DNA of 64,000 nucleotides from Cylindrodendrum hubeiense (lineage: Eukaryota; Ascomycota; Sordariomycetes; Hypocreales; Nectriaceae), in contig JAANBB010000067.1 in the NCBI GenBank assembly GCA_014621425.1, forward strand, positions 62,001-126,000. The letters run 5' to 3'. Below, piece by piece: positions 43,290 through 54,407 of this stretch. The notes beneath the pieces are model-generated. The model searched no databases and had not been told where the DNA came from. It was given only the letters and a program-made list of their open reading frames with translations. A program made the translations under genes and the position numbers. How positions within the stretch are numbered: position 1 is the first letter of the stretch; each line of letters opens with the position of its first letter.

Positions 43290-43994
43290 ACTCCATCCCA
43301 CCGAGAGACTCCATCACAGAGGCCGCCACACAGGCCACACAGGCATTCTAATCGTTCTGAATGCACCGATCCTGCAAGCTCCGAAATCCGCGTCTTGGCA
43401 GCCAATATCGCCCGGTCCAAGAAGGAAGGTGAGGCTTGGCATTGGATCCTGTCAGCCCACAGTTGAAACTGCTGAGAGCGATGCAACGCGGCCCCATGAT
43501 GTTATTCTTGGCACTCTTGGCACTCCAACCCAGGCTACCCAGGGAATTGCCTGCGCATGGGGGGGCTGCATCTGCGGCCAGTAGCCTGCTCCGCGCTGAC
43601 CAGGCCTGGGGTTGGCTTGTCGAGGTGCTATCACCTGCCCTGTTCATCGCTAGCAATCAATGACACAGACGCGAATAGTAATGGGAATTGGAATAGGCCT
43701 CGCTGCAGCCAGTATCAGCACGTAATAGCCCAGTATCAGCGACGCCGCAGCTCCAACATAGGGCACGCGTGATGCGCGGGGCGAAGCATTGAGCGTAGTC
43801 CGTCAGTAGTTTACTACTGAATATGAAAATTGCGTCTGAGCACACGTAATTTACATAGGCGAGTACTCGTACTTAGGTGGGCCTCGCGGCCACGCAATCC
43901 CGCCAGGGCCTCACAGCGCCCCTCTCGTCGAGCGCCCAGTCCCACCAGCATCGAATGCTCCGAACCTCATCCGCACAGACTACGCGCAAACCGT

Positions 43995-45814
43995 CTAAGG
44001 GCTCCTCTCCTCCTTTTCGTCCTTTTCGTCAAACGGTGAGTCGGTCCGTGCCGCAGGAAGAACCTCGCGGCGTCGTATTTGCGCCCACACGGTCCGGTAC
44101 ACGGGGCGAGAGAACAGAGCATCCATCTCCTCAAGCGTCACGCCTACACTCGGTAAGTAAACGAGAATGAAAAAGTCCACGCAGAATAGGCAAGTCCAAG
44201 ACTTCGAGGCTTGGCCCGCGTTCTTGGCTGGCGTGCTTGGCAGGGGCGATGACTGACCTTTCGTTTCCGGCACAAAGAAGAACGCCCACACACCCATGCA
44301 TACAAGGATCGTCGCAAAGAAGAAGTATGCCCCATAGCCGAGGTCGGAAATCATGTACGGCGTCGACCGCGCGATGATGAACGAGCCGAGCCAAGTGTCC
44401 GCCGTCGTCAACGCGACGCAGAGCATGCGGATGTCGAGGGGGAAGATCTCAGACGCATACGTCCAGGTGATGCCCTGCCAGGTCGCGCAGATAATCACGG
44501 CGTTGATGTACACGCACACGATGGCAAGGTAACCCCAACCGTCGCGTTTAATCACACCGGCTGCGGCCGCAGCTGCCGGATCAGCCTCCATCACGTAGCC
44601 ACCGATATACCACATCGGGATGCAGCCAAGAGCGGCGCCCCAGATTAGGCCCTTGCGGCGTCCGACCTTTTCCACCACCCAGAACGTGAACATGAACATG
44701 CCCAGCGTCTTGGCGATTCCGTAAAAGCCAGTGGAGAAGAGCCGCAGGGACGTACCCGACACGCCAAGACTTTCGAAGATCCGTGGCGAATAGTACGTGA
44801 TAATGTTTACGCCGGTGAAACTCTGCAGGAACATGAGCGCCAGGCCAATTCCCATGCGGTTGCGGACGCCCTTTTGGAATAGCTTCTTGAACTGCTGTTT
44901 CTTGTCCATCCGGATAGTACTTCTTTCCTCGACCTGCGCTCGGATTTCACCCATTTCGTGGCGGATGTATGCATGGTCGGCAGGAAGACCTCTGATGTCA
45001 ATAAGAACCTTTTCTGCGCCCTCAAAGTTATCACCGCGAGCCAGCCATCGTGGAGACTCGGGACACCACATCATTCCGATGCAAAGTCCGAGTCCTGGCA
45101 CGAGTTGCAATGCAAGTGGGACAATCCATTGTGTTTTTGAGTTGACATCAATCGTTCGATCCGTCGCGTAGTTGATCCAGAAACCCAACATGCCACCGCC
45201 TTGAGATGCAATTTCGAAAATACCTACTAAACGTCCACGAATAGACGGAGGGGCAGTTTCTGCAATGTAAACGGGGACTGTAAGAGACGAGGCTCCAATT
45301 CCAAGGCCGGCTACAGCTCGGCCGCCAATAATCATGTTCATGTTGCCGTTTGCAGCTGTCATTAGCGTGCCTCCAATAAGAAACACCAACGCCGCCAGAA
45401 TAACTGTTTTCTTGCGACCCCATTTCTCAGCAATGGGAAATGTGAGAAGAGCACCAAAAAAGCAACCGGCCTAGCAAGATTTAGTATGCGGAGGGGGGTC
45501 TATAGTCGTCGTTGTGGCTCCTACCTGAAATGTCGATACGATGTTACCCTGTATCGTATTACGGGACACTTGATCACCAGCATCGAGACCAAAGTCTCTG
45601 ATAAACGACTCCAAGGCCATGGTTCCTCCAATTACAGCAGTATCATAGCCCACTATAGGTTAATAATTAGTATTTTGATAACTATAAGGTGTCAAATCAG
45701 TCTACACTCACTTGCAAGCGCAGACATGCTCGCTACTAAGGCGATAAGGTGGATGCGCCAATTCCGCACTTCGGGCGGGTCATTTGTACCGGATGCATGA
45801 GTGCTAAATCCCAT
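43995..45814 (-). CDS. MFS sugar/quinate-type transporter
   Basis: 530 aa sugar-porter-family protein. Exons are 45814..45712, 45652..45525, 45470..44258 and 44143..43995; introns are 59, 54 and 114 nt. Helix 1 reads MGYDTAVIGGTMALESF; other signatures are EKWGRKK, GRAVAGLGIGASSLTVPVYIAE, WCPESPRWLARG and VPETKG-VTLEEMDALF across the last intron. The sequence resembles quinate permease and related fungal hexose porters. No quinate-pathway genes are nearby, so quinate is only one option. It stands alone between a GC-rich spacer and a 1.9-kb gap, so no operon-like context helps. The C-tail is acidic (DEKDEKEE). Confidence 0.93.
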
Positions 45815-46181
45815 TCTAGGTGGTCAAGATTAATGACGTTGCTGCCTGTGGCTTCGAAAGGTGTGTAATAACTGGAGATTTGAATATTCTGCCCCATCCA
45901 AATTCTGGAACCACGTCTTCCTTTTATGTTTCTCCTAGGACCTCATGGTTCATACCCTGAGAATCACACCTCTCATTAAAATACAGGGATAAATTTAACA
46001 TGGCAAATAAAGATTAGGGATCGGCAACCGCTCTGCAGATAAGCCAACTACCCCGCAATGAACCCCACGGGGAACAGGTCAGACGCGCAATTAGAACCCT
46101 TCACGATGTGTATGATATGCCTTCGGGAAAAGGACTCCAGCATCAGCATCGACACATTGCGGGGTTGCCAAGAGGCCGACC

Positions 46182-46288
46182 GGGAAAATACGGGATGGGC
46201 AGCTTGGCAGGAGCCAGATTTGAACCCCAACTGACTCCAAATCAGCACCCCATCCGGGTTTTCCCATACTTTAAGGCGTCAAAGTATG
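46182..46288. repeat. Structured inverted-repeat element with tRNA-like centre
   Basis: Outer arms at 46182..46199 and 46249..46265 pair over about 16 bases with small bulges. The enclosed 49 bases, read on the minus strand, contain a good anticodon-like stem-loop (loop TTTGGAG) and a T-loop-like GGTTCAAATC, but the T-stem does not pair. Adjacent is a perfect palindrome CATACTTT/AAAGTATG (46265..46288). It is possibly a tRNA-derived or MITE-like relic. Confidence 0.45.
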
Positions 46289-46506
46289 TCAAAGGCAGTC
46301 TTACTTCGACCCTTATGGCAAGCTACCCTGTGAGAGAAGAGCCCACGATCAAGTTCTCTTCTTGGAGATTATCTCAATCAGGAAGGTCACACTGTATCAA
46401 GCAGGATGCAACGGTATTGCGTTGTCATCCAAGTGCGTCAAGGATCAGCGGTTGTCAACGTATTGCAATTGCCGAAACTACGGAATCCAGAACAAGATCC
46501 GCCCCC

Positions 46507-47052
46507 TCATCCCATCACGCGACAGAAGATGACGAAAATGGCGTATGCGATTTCTATTGGTAGTTTTATTCTGGCTATAGTGTTAGCCAAGACTTTTTGA
46601 GCGAGTTTGTTGTATATCATATCTGCCACGCAAACTTCATATTTGGGCCGACCTTTGTCGATGAACGTCCATTTAGGCCTCAACCCCACAACTGAGCTTT
46701 GTTCAATTGCTAAAATTATCACATCCTTATAGGGCAACGATGCGGGGATGAGGTTTGAACATGGATGGTTTGCCAAGCAGTTCGCCAAGCCGGTGGAGTT
46801 TGTATGTGTCACATTCGTACCACTCGGTGTGGCCCTGTGGATCTTGCACATCTGGGTCCAGATTTCCTGGGGAAACCCATCCCCAGACACAGTTTGAGAT
46901 TGTTTTGCCTGTGCTGAGCAGTCTGGCTCGTGCGGCGGAGGATTTAAAGTTAGGCCAAGGAAGATATGCCATGTCCTATCGTCCGTGTTAACTAGATGCA
47001 TCCACAATCCCACCAACCCGGGATCACCACATCCTCGTATCCAATTTGTCAC
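46507..47052 (-). CDS. Doubtful ORF, unknown
   Basis: 181 codons with no recognised family and no clear signal peptide. The C-terminal ~25 residues are hydrophobic (LPIEIAYAIFVIFC), like a membrane anchor. No introns suggested. It may be a chance ORF in a structured region. Confidence 0.2.
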   Translation of the reverse strand: MTNWIRGCGDPGLVGLWMHLVNTDDRTWHIFLGLTLNPPPHEPDCSAQAKQSQTVSGDGFPQEIWTQMCKIHRATPSGTNVTHTNSTGLANCLANHPCSNLIPASLPYKDVIILAIEQSSVVGLRPKWTFIDKGRPKYEVCVADMIYNKLAQKVLANTIARIKLPIEIAYAIFVIFCRVMG

Positions 47053-47661
47053 CCAAAAAAGTAACCAGCAGGTGTTTTAATAAAAAGGAGCAGAAAATCT
47101 ATACCAAAGTCCAAAAACAAAAACACGGGAAAAGGGTGCACTTGTGTGTCGCCTACGCCTAGGTATTTGTTAGTACGCTTCGCTCATAGCCTGAAGTTGT
47201 CACGCGATCGGCCAAAATATACCCATTTTGCCCCGTAAATTTTGATGAGTAATTAAACCTCCATATATCCGATGATTCTACGACGCTTCCGTCTCCGTCT
47301 CCAAACTTACTTTTCCGTACCGTCCTTGAGCATTTCCGTGCCTCGGCATAAACTTCTCTCCCCGATGATTAAATCCGACGGATAGACCCCGCAGACTATC
47401 TCGTTCTATTACCAGGGGCGACACCAGCTGATGTCTACTATTCCCTGTAAGTGCCGCTGTTCTAGGCTCTTCTACCTTGGCTATGAGCCAATGTTCTGGG
47501 TTCCATTAATTACCCCGCCTTCCAGAGGCGTAATCCGTACAAGTTGCTGGGATCTAATCCACAAATATGGGCATCACGGATATGGGATTAAGCCGGAAGA
47601 GTATAATGATGCAAAATCAAGGCAAGCAGTCGGCAGGGAGAGCCATTTAGGGACGTCGATA

Positions 47662-47667
47662 TATAAG
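47662..47667 (+). promoter_or_regulatory. TATA-like box of the MBL-fold gene
   Basis: TATAAG about 100 nt upstream of the ATG at 47763, the same spacing as the TATA-like boxes at 16781 (plus) and 16540 (minus). Confidence 0.45.
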
Positions 47668-47762
47668 GCTTCTTGGCATTGATGAACACCCTACATCACT
47701 TGCCCAGACAAAGGACGCTGTCCCAAACACTTGATTGAAGACTTTTACTTGAAAATCTCAGG

Positions 47763-48791
47763 ATGCCCTCACGAACAGTCCAAACCCTCTGGTGGGTTAT
47801 ATCGTCCACATTATGCGCAAATCAAGTATACGCCGCAGACACGGATACCACTGACTTCTCGACGTGGTTTGATGTGACTGAGTTTTCCAATGCTCAAATT
47901 TCCAACGTCTCTCGCTGGCAAGCCGAAGCACAGCAAGTTGCATGGCCTGACCTGTGGCAGGAATACCAGCACAGATGCATCAACTCTGGACAAAAGTACC
48001 CTGAGATAGGCAGCGCTGCTCAGACAGCGGGATTTGTCGCTCCCGCGAGACCATTCGATTCGCTTTTCTTTGTTGGCGCGTCTGGTGTTTCGTCGTGGGC
48101 TATTGATACCGGTGACGGCCTCATCCTTATCGATTCTATGGACAATCCGGATGAAGCCGAAAAGGTCATCATCCCAGGTCTACATGCCTTTGGATACGAG
48201 GGCACAGATGTGAAGGCCCTCATCATCACTCATGAGCACTATGATCACTACGGCGGTGTTCTTTGGTTACAGCAAACATTTAACATCACTGTATATGCTT
48301 CTGAGCTCGCCTGGGAAGCACTTGCAGCCATTGAGGGCGCACCAGTTCAGGACAAGGTGCTAGCTGACAGGGACATCTTGACTGTCGGTAACACATCCGT
48401 CGACATCTATGCGACGCCAGGCCACACACCTGGGTGCGTGTCTCTGATGTTTCCCGTGTACGAACACGGCAAGAAGCACCTAGCTGGGCTTTATGGAGGT
48501 GGCGGAGTCCCATCCAGTGCGGAGGATAAGGCGACGCAAATCGAGTCATTCCAAAAGTTCTCCAAGCTGGTGAAAGACCGCGACGCCGACGTGCTACTTA
48601 GCAATCATCAGACGCAAGATCATACGTTGCAGCACCTTGACGTCCTGGCAAACCGACAGTGCCGTGGAAGTCGTTGCAGCCTCCCGAACCCATATATCGT
48701 TGGTTCTAAGCGTTATATGCGCTACTTGAAGGTTATGGGATTGTGTGTTCGATTGAGCGCGGCGAGGATAAATCAGGGTCTGAGGATTTAA
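47763..48791 (+). CDS. Secreted metallo-beta-lactamase-fold hydrolase
   Basis: 342 aa, intronless. The N-terminal ~24 residues form a signal peptide (TLWWVISSTLCANQVYA). The MBL fold is seen from SSWAIDTGDGLILIDSMDN, the zinc motif HEHYDH (157-162), ATPGHTPGC and SNHQTQDH. The pattern follows subclass-B3-like proteins, but fungal members of this group are mostly of unknown activity and include lactonases and other ester or amide hydrolases. As an extracellular enzyme it might inactivate bacterial or plant lactone or lactam compounds; that is inference. It stands alone with its own TATA-like promoter. Confidence 0.88.
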   Translation: MPSRTVQTLWWVISSTLCANQVYAADTDTTDFSTWFDVTEFSNAQISNVSRWQAEAQQVAWPDLWQEYQHRCINSGQKYPEIGSAAQTAGFVAPARPFDSLFFVGASGVSSWAIDTGDGLILIDSMDNPDEAEKVIIPGLHAFGYEGTDVKALIITHEHYDHYGGVLWLQQTFNITVYASELAWEALAAIEGAPVQDKVLADRDILTVGNTSVDIYATPGHTPGCVSLMFPVYEHGKKHLAGLYGGGGVPSSAEDKATQIESFQKFSKLVKDRDADVLLSNHQTQDHTLQHLDVLANRQCRGSRCSLPNPYIVGSKRYMRYLKVMGLCVRLSAARINQGLRI

Positions 48792-49387
48792 GCCTGAAGG
48801 AGATTATGTAGATAAACAAGCCATACGCGATATTGGTAGTGGTCTCTCAGGATGATAAGGATTTTGACATATTTCGATGTGCGCGAATATGTATGTATTC
48901 CAAGCGATGTAAAGGGATGTTGTTATTCTGGATTAATTTAGCGCGATTATAACTTAAAGATGTCATACTATAAAGTTTGTTGCATACATTCTAGATCTAA
49001 CTTTAGATGAGAGATATTTCTCTCATAAGGGTTAGGTCTGCATGGACTTGAAAGCAACTATGGATGGCCCAACCTTCAAATAATAGGTAAAGCAAACCTT
49101 AGATAAGGTCTCTGGATTCCGTCAAAGACCCAAATCTAAGACGTCATTGATCCAGATGTCTCTGTATTCTCAGTTATACGAAGCTGGTTACTACCCAGTC
49201 CAATAGATAGAAAATAAGAGCTTGCATCACCACCAACTACATCCACCGTGCTTCTGTCTGATAACGCAACCCGCATCGAAATGGCCAATCACTCAAAAGA
49301 ATCTAATACTTTAATTCCAAACGCTACTATACATCCAATTTGATCATCATAACTCATGAAAGTAGACAGCGAGTTTAACCCTATCCC
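48792..49387. other. Convergent 3' region, no gene seen
   Basis: 596 bp, AT-rich, tail-to-tail gap between the MBL hydrolase and the NACHT gene. It includes a repeated AGATCTAACTTTAGAT/AAACCTTAGAT-like motif around 48990-49110. Confidence 0.5.
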
Positions 49388-52231
49388 TCAAGATTGCCTA
49401 TTTTGAGGCCCTTTGCTAAAGTCCAGGCGAACAGCTCCATACTCATCGACTTTTAGTGGAAAATTATGGTTGCTCAAGGCACCTGGATTGCTAGAGAAAG
49501 GCTGCACCAATTTGGCCGCTCTTTGACTGTTACCATCATTCGAACGTGAATTTTCCTCGGTCAGTAAATGACGATAATAGAAGTCTTGGAGACTATCTGC
49601 TGAGATACCCGTATTTTGAGGTATGATAACTTCGATGGGGACACCTAATGTCCTGGGAACCCATTGCTTGAAACCGGGAAAGTAAGGATGGCATAAACCT
49701 TGGTAGTATGACTTGTTAACACGGCGCAAGGGATTATTAGAACCGACCACCTCCTTGAAGTGCGCTGGCCAGTAGGTCGCCGCGTATTCGATGAACGGAG
49801 CGGTTCTGGGAGTCGCATTGCCAATCCTGGCACAACGAGACTGTCTTGCATAACAGTATAAAAAGGTGACGCAAACATTCAGAAGAAGGTATTTTGCGGC
49901 GTAGATCTCAAAGGTTCCTTCCCATTGAACAGAACCGAATATGGGACCGGGCTTTTTCCAGGTCGCAAGAAGAAATGTCCGCGCCGTCTCGTGGACAAGA
50001 TAGACGCGATTGCGAATGATGCGGACAAAATGACCGCAGAGCGACTTAATGTGGTTTTCGTATGGGAAGATCAGGTTGTCTTGAACTTTGTCGAAGTTGG
50101 TGAGAGATTCCATCAATTTTGAGGTTGGACCTTGGGGCCACTCGTGGGGATTATCCTGATCAATGGCCAAGGCAATGCTGAGTTCCTCCACCGTCAACGG
50201 CCGATGTGCTGCTAGTACTAGGTTTAGGACCTTTCTTGCCCTGGGAGCATTTGTTCGTCCACTAAGCAGCTGACTGTAAAGCACGTCGATATCTCGGCTT
50301 TGGAGGATTGCATCTAGCTCCGGAGTCGACGCGCCGGCCTCAACTCTTTCCTTCAAAAGGGCGAGGATGAGCGTCACCCAAAGAAAGGTTCTATCTGCAC
50401 GTGCAATCAATTGTGTCTGAATACTCATAAGAGTTTCTGACGGCAAGCCTTGATACTCAAGCTCCTCCATGTCGGACTTGATGACCATAGAAACATCGTC
50501 CGTGATGGCCTCTATCTCGTCCTCCCCCCTAAGACGAATCATAGAAGCCTGTGGGTTCGACTGGTCGGACTGGTTTGAGCTCTTCGGCTCCAGCCTGCGA
50601 GGTGGTTTGTCGAAAAGAATCTTGAAGGCAGTGTCTGGCCTACTAGCCACCAGAAGCTTGAACCTCGGAGATGATTTCAATGACGTACTGGGGAGGGTGC
50701 GCGAGAAATGGGTTGAAATCAGGCCCGCCAATTCCTTTCTAGATCTCATGTCACACTCATCGAGCCCGTCAAGGATACAAATTGTGTCTCCTGTATCTGG
50801 ATGCTCAGCGGCGGCGATGAATGCATTCCACAGGTTCGGCAGAGAGTCCAGACGTTGTTCGTTGAGAGTTGAGGATACAACTTTCAGTAGTGTTTCACGT
50901 TGACGAAGCAACTGACAGAGGATAGCTTGCAAGGCATGAGTCGCGTGTTTCTGTTCATTATTATCAGATTTGAAGAAGAAGTAGCACACGCTGGGTCTTT
51001 GAGAGGATGTCAGGCTCGAAAAGTGGTCGATCAAGAAGGATGCGAGGACCGATTTCCCACATCCTGGATCCGCCGAGAGCCAGAGAAATGAAGAATGAGG
51101 GTTTCCGAACCAAGACTCGTATGTAGGATGCCGAAGAAGCCAGGTGCAAGTTCCCTTTGCCGCAGTTGGATTACGGGCCTTGTGGATCTCAGGGCTTGAT
51201 GTCTCGAGGCGGTTAAGGAGGTTTGGTGAATGTGGATTAATCTCAGTGACAGGCTGTTTTTCAATAGACAATGACTGGCTCTGGGTATGTTCTTCTTTAT
51301 GGTCTATAATGCTCAAACTCTTGAGGTTACGCAAGATGATGCGAAGGTCGCCATGTTTCTCGGCGCGATACTTGCAGATGGTTCGGTGGTCGCCGTTTAG
51401 CGGAATCGAAATTTCGTTCCTCACACCCAGGCATGCAGAGTCCTTTTCCACGATCTAGAGAAAGCTTAGTTCTTGGAATTCAACGCAAGGGTAAGCCCAG
51501 AAGATTGCCCTTACAACTGATTTCGCGTAGTCCATTTTCGAAGTCTCGTAGAAGGAAACGATGGCCATCCCCTCCGTTCGCTCTACAAAAGATCGAGATA
51601 TCTGCTCCAATACTCTCGACTTTGGCTCAATGTCCTTAGATAGCTGGGGATTTGTGCGGCTACCAAAAGCCCCAGAGTTGAGAATTCTCGCCAGAATCGT
51701 CGCCCAATTTGCGTAGGCTGATCCTCTGTGGGGGGTCGCGAGAAACATGACGCCGATAGTGTTCCGAAGCAGAATCGTGTACCTCTCGCACTCGAAAGCA
51801 CGGATCATAGCCTGCTTGAAGACGATACCCCCGAGGCTATGGCAGATGAAGACAATTGGTCGAGCTTGCTCGATACTAGACTGACGCTCAGCAAGCAGAT
51901 ACTCCAATAACTGATCGGCAAAATCAAATATATCGGATGCGGACTTGCTGAACTGCAGGGCGGAGTCGTACGAGAAAGACATGACCCGAGCTTTCGGCAG
52001 GGTCATTGGTATGGCATCGCGAAGCCAGTTGAACTTGGCGGTTGAATCTGTCCATGTCTTGAAAAAGTGGCCATTGAGGCCATGAATGGCGACGATGTCA
52101 GTGGCTTCTGCCACGTCATGGCCTTGATCTACCAGCGTGTGCAAACCATGAATCCTCTTCTCGCCGCCGGGTGTTGTCTCGCCCTGTTTGTGGAGGAAAG
52201 ATCTCCATTTGGACTGTGACGACAGTGCCAT
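49388..52231 (-). CDS. NLR-like protein: alpha/beta-hydrolase plus NACHT
   Basis: 927 aa from exons 52231..51515 and 51454..49388 (60-nt intron). The N-terminal lipase-like effector domain (about 40-240) has AIHGLNGHFFKTW and a nucleophile elbow CHSLGG (Ser132). The NTPase has Walker A GCGKSVL (about 370), Walker B CILDGLDECD and the VASRPD sensor segment, then the winged-helix-like AHRPLTVEELSIALAI. In fungi this layout belongs to the STAND/NLR proteins linked to non-self recognition and regulated cell death, where ligand binding to C-terminal ANK, TPR or WD repeats triggers the effector. Here no such repeats follow; the C-terminal ~220 residues are non-repetitive, so it may be truncated or use another sensor. 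Confidence 0.88.
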
Positions 52232-53197
52232 CTGAAGGGCCGTTGCATCGTTAGTAGAAGACCCCGTAAGTCTATTGGTGAGATGAGAGTCAACCTAGTG
52301 CTTCAGCAGCGACGACGTTGAGGCAGCAAGGAACGTTCTAACGAATGATGGAACGGAGAAACTGATTTCCCCTCGTTCAGATGACGTGCCAGCTGTACAA
52401 CATTGATTGGCCAAGATAAGGTCACATGGTGCAGTTTCGGTGAGCCTGTGCCTCGTGCTGCTCTACGTAAGGCAAAGGTAAGCATAGCGCGTGTTTTATT
52501 TCCTGGTCGGAGATGTGATGTTATCTTAAAATACTAAGAGTTTCCGCACGACCCGACCCCGTTTTCAGAAGCATAGAATAACTAGGTGATCCAACAGGTG
52601 TTGATGCCCAAAATAAATTACTAGGAGCCAGGGAATAAAGTGAGGATGAGTCAGAGGGGGTAAGGCTCCAGCAGCGCCAGCGGCATCAGCAGCGCCGCCG
52701 TCTTCCGCTGCAGATAATGTCCTCCCATTGATGCAACCGGAGCCCTCGGCAGCAACGGTTACAGTCGCCCTTACGGTCGGAATAATGGCAGAGCTTTACC
52801 CAATCTAATTGGATTCTTAGGGGAAGAATAGATATGCATTCTTAAATGATTTGGCTGTAGCTGGGCTCGTAGGATATTGCGATGTGTAAATAACTAATGA
52901 TTCACTTATGCTCATTCCGCTCTCTAGCTCACGCTGTAACAGGATGCTAGCTGTAATTCGAGATTCAGCGGGGTATCTTTGTTTTGGTTTCTGCTGGATG
53001 TCAATGGGTGGAGAGCGAGCCTACCACTCAGTCATTGGTTGGTTGTTGGGTCGGCATTTGGAGCGAGCTTCCCCGCACAACTGTCCGTCCCTCTCGTGAT
53101 GCTCCAACAGTCGTCCATTCTAGCTTCATCACCATCAGCCAAGTCTTTGATCGAATTACGCTATATCCATAATTTACCTGATATTACACTGCCCTCA
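52232..53197. other. Divergent intergenic region, NLR/SDR
   Basis: 966 bp without a gene. It contains a CAGCGC/CAGCAG triplet-rich run at 52668..52730. Confidence 0.5.
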
Positions 53198-54407
53198 ATG
53201 ACGACACTACACCTCCAAACCGCAAACAATGGGATCCAGGCCAGGCTAGCGCTCGTCACTGGCGCCAGGTTCGCGCATCTTCCATTGGCATGTTAAATCC
53301 CGTCCCAGCTGACTTTTGACTATCAGTGGAGGAATTGGGTCAGCCTGTGCCAGGGCTTTGGCTGCTGAGGGTTGTGATGTTGTCCTACATTACTCATCTA
53401 GTCAGGTATGGACGAGAATGTTGCTCCATTTCGATGCCACCAGCTGCAGAAATCCCCGCTGACCGTGTCACACGTGGAATCATAGGAGAAAGCAGAGACA
53501 ATTGCAAAAGAGCTCCGAGAGTTGTACCCGTCGCAACTTTTCATCTCTGTGGCTGCGGATCTTTCCAATCGAGAATCTACCCGGAATCTGGTTCCGAGTG
53601 TACTAACTCATGAAGATGTGGCTCCCAAGCATAAAACCATATCTATCCTCGTTGCCAATGCCGGGCTTGGGAAGCGTATTCGCGATGTCCAAGAGATAGA
53701 AGAGGATGATTGGGATGAGATGATGGAAATCAACTCTCGGAGCCAATTTGTTGTCACGAAGGGCTGCTTGGCCGGAATGAGATTACAAGGCTGGGGACGC
53801 ATCATTCTTGTGGGAAGCATTGCGAGCCGAGGTGGTGGTATCAACGGATGTCACTATGCCGCAACCAAAGGCGCACTGTGGTATGCTCGCACCGCAGAGA
53901 CGCTTGACAGGACACATACTAATTCACTTGGAAGCTCCATGGGCCTGAACCTCTCAACGCTGCTAGCTCCCGAAGGCATCACTGTGAATATTGTGAGACC
54001 ATTCTTCCCACCTCCTGATTTAAGCGCTTTACATCCATATCATCGGTTCTAACCATTTTAACAAGGTCTTGCCCGCCATGATTGGAGCGACTGGGATGAT
54101 ACCGGAACCCAAATCAAAGTACCTCATTCCTCCAACCACAAGCGTATAGAAACTAATATGAGGGACAGGACCTGGAAGAGCAACACAGACATGGAAGCTC
54201 TAAAGGCTACAGACCCTGGCCTAGCCATCGTCGGGAGTATCCCGGTGCATCGATTGGGCTTGCCGGATGAAGTTGCAAATGCAGTAGTGATGTCCGTCGA
54301 TGCCACAGGCCAATTACAGTGTACTTTCAGCTAACATTTGGTATAGGATGGCGAAGACGGGGTATATGACTGGACAAGAAATCATTCTGTCGGGAGGGTT
54401 GAAATAA
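53198..54407 (+). CDS. Short-chain dehydrogenase/reductase, seven exons
   Basis: 281-aa SDR split by six short introns (44-80 nt). Exons: 53198..53268, 53327..53405, 53486..53880, 53935..53992, 54066..54118, 54163..54291 and 54347..54407. Every join keeps frame and restores SDR motifs: ALVTGASGGIGSA, ILVANAGLG, the SIASRGGG serine, YAATK, NIVLPAMIGATGMIP, HRLGLPDEVANAVVM and the terminal TGQEIILSGG. It resembles fungal 3-oxoacyl-ACP-reductase (FabG)-like SDRs; substrate unknown. Without splicing it would be mistaken for a broken gene. It is divergent from the NLR-like gene. The large intron number for a small gene sets it apart from the one-intron SDRs at 35 and 8236. Confidence 0.85.

Larger units (their letters stand above)
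41489..43994. other. 2.5-kb GC-rich gene-free region with tandem repeats
   Basis: Between the permease start and the end of the MFS porter. Long ORFs on both strands (for example 42628..43338) are a by-product of high GC, showing low-complexity Arg/Ala/Ser/Pro composition and no domain. It includes two short tandem repeats (42323, 43251). It likely holds a long permease promoter; a non-coding transcript is possible. Confidence 0.5.
45815..47762. other. 1.9-kb gap with structured repeat and one doubtful ORF
   Basis: Contains an inverted-repeat element (46182..46288), a doubtful ORF on the minus strand (46507..47052) and the promoter of the hydrolase at 47763, with a TATA-like box at 47662..47667 about 100 nt before its ATG. 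Confidence 0.5.

Noticed and set aside
42628..43338. Long minus-strand ORF (236 codons) and overlapping ORFs on both strands
   Set aside because: Low-complexity Arg/Ala/Ser/Pro composition, crosses a 13-bp tandem repeat, no domain, and ORFs occur in many frames as expected from high GC.
46190..46260. tRNA-Pro (anticodon TGG) on the minus strand
   Set aside because: The anticodon arm and T-loop box look right, but the T-stem and acceptor stem do not pair; kept only as a tRNA-like repeat.
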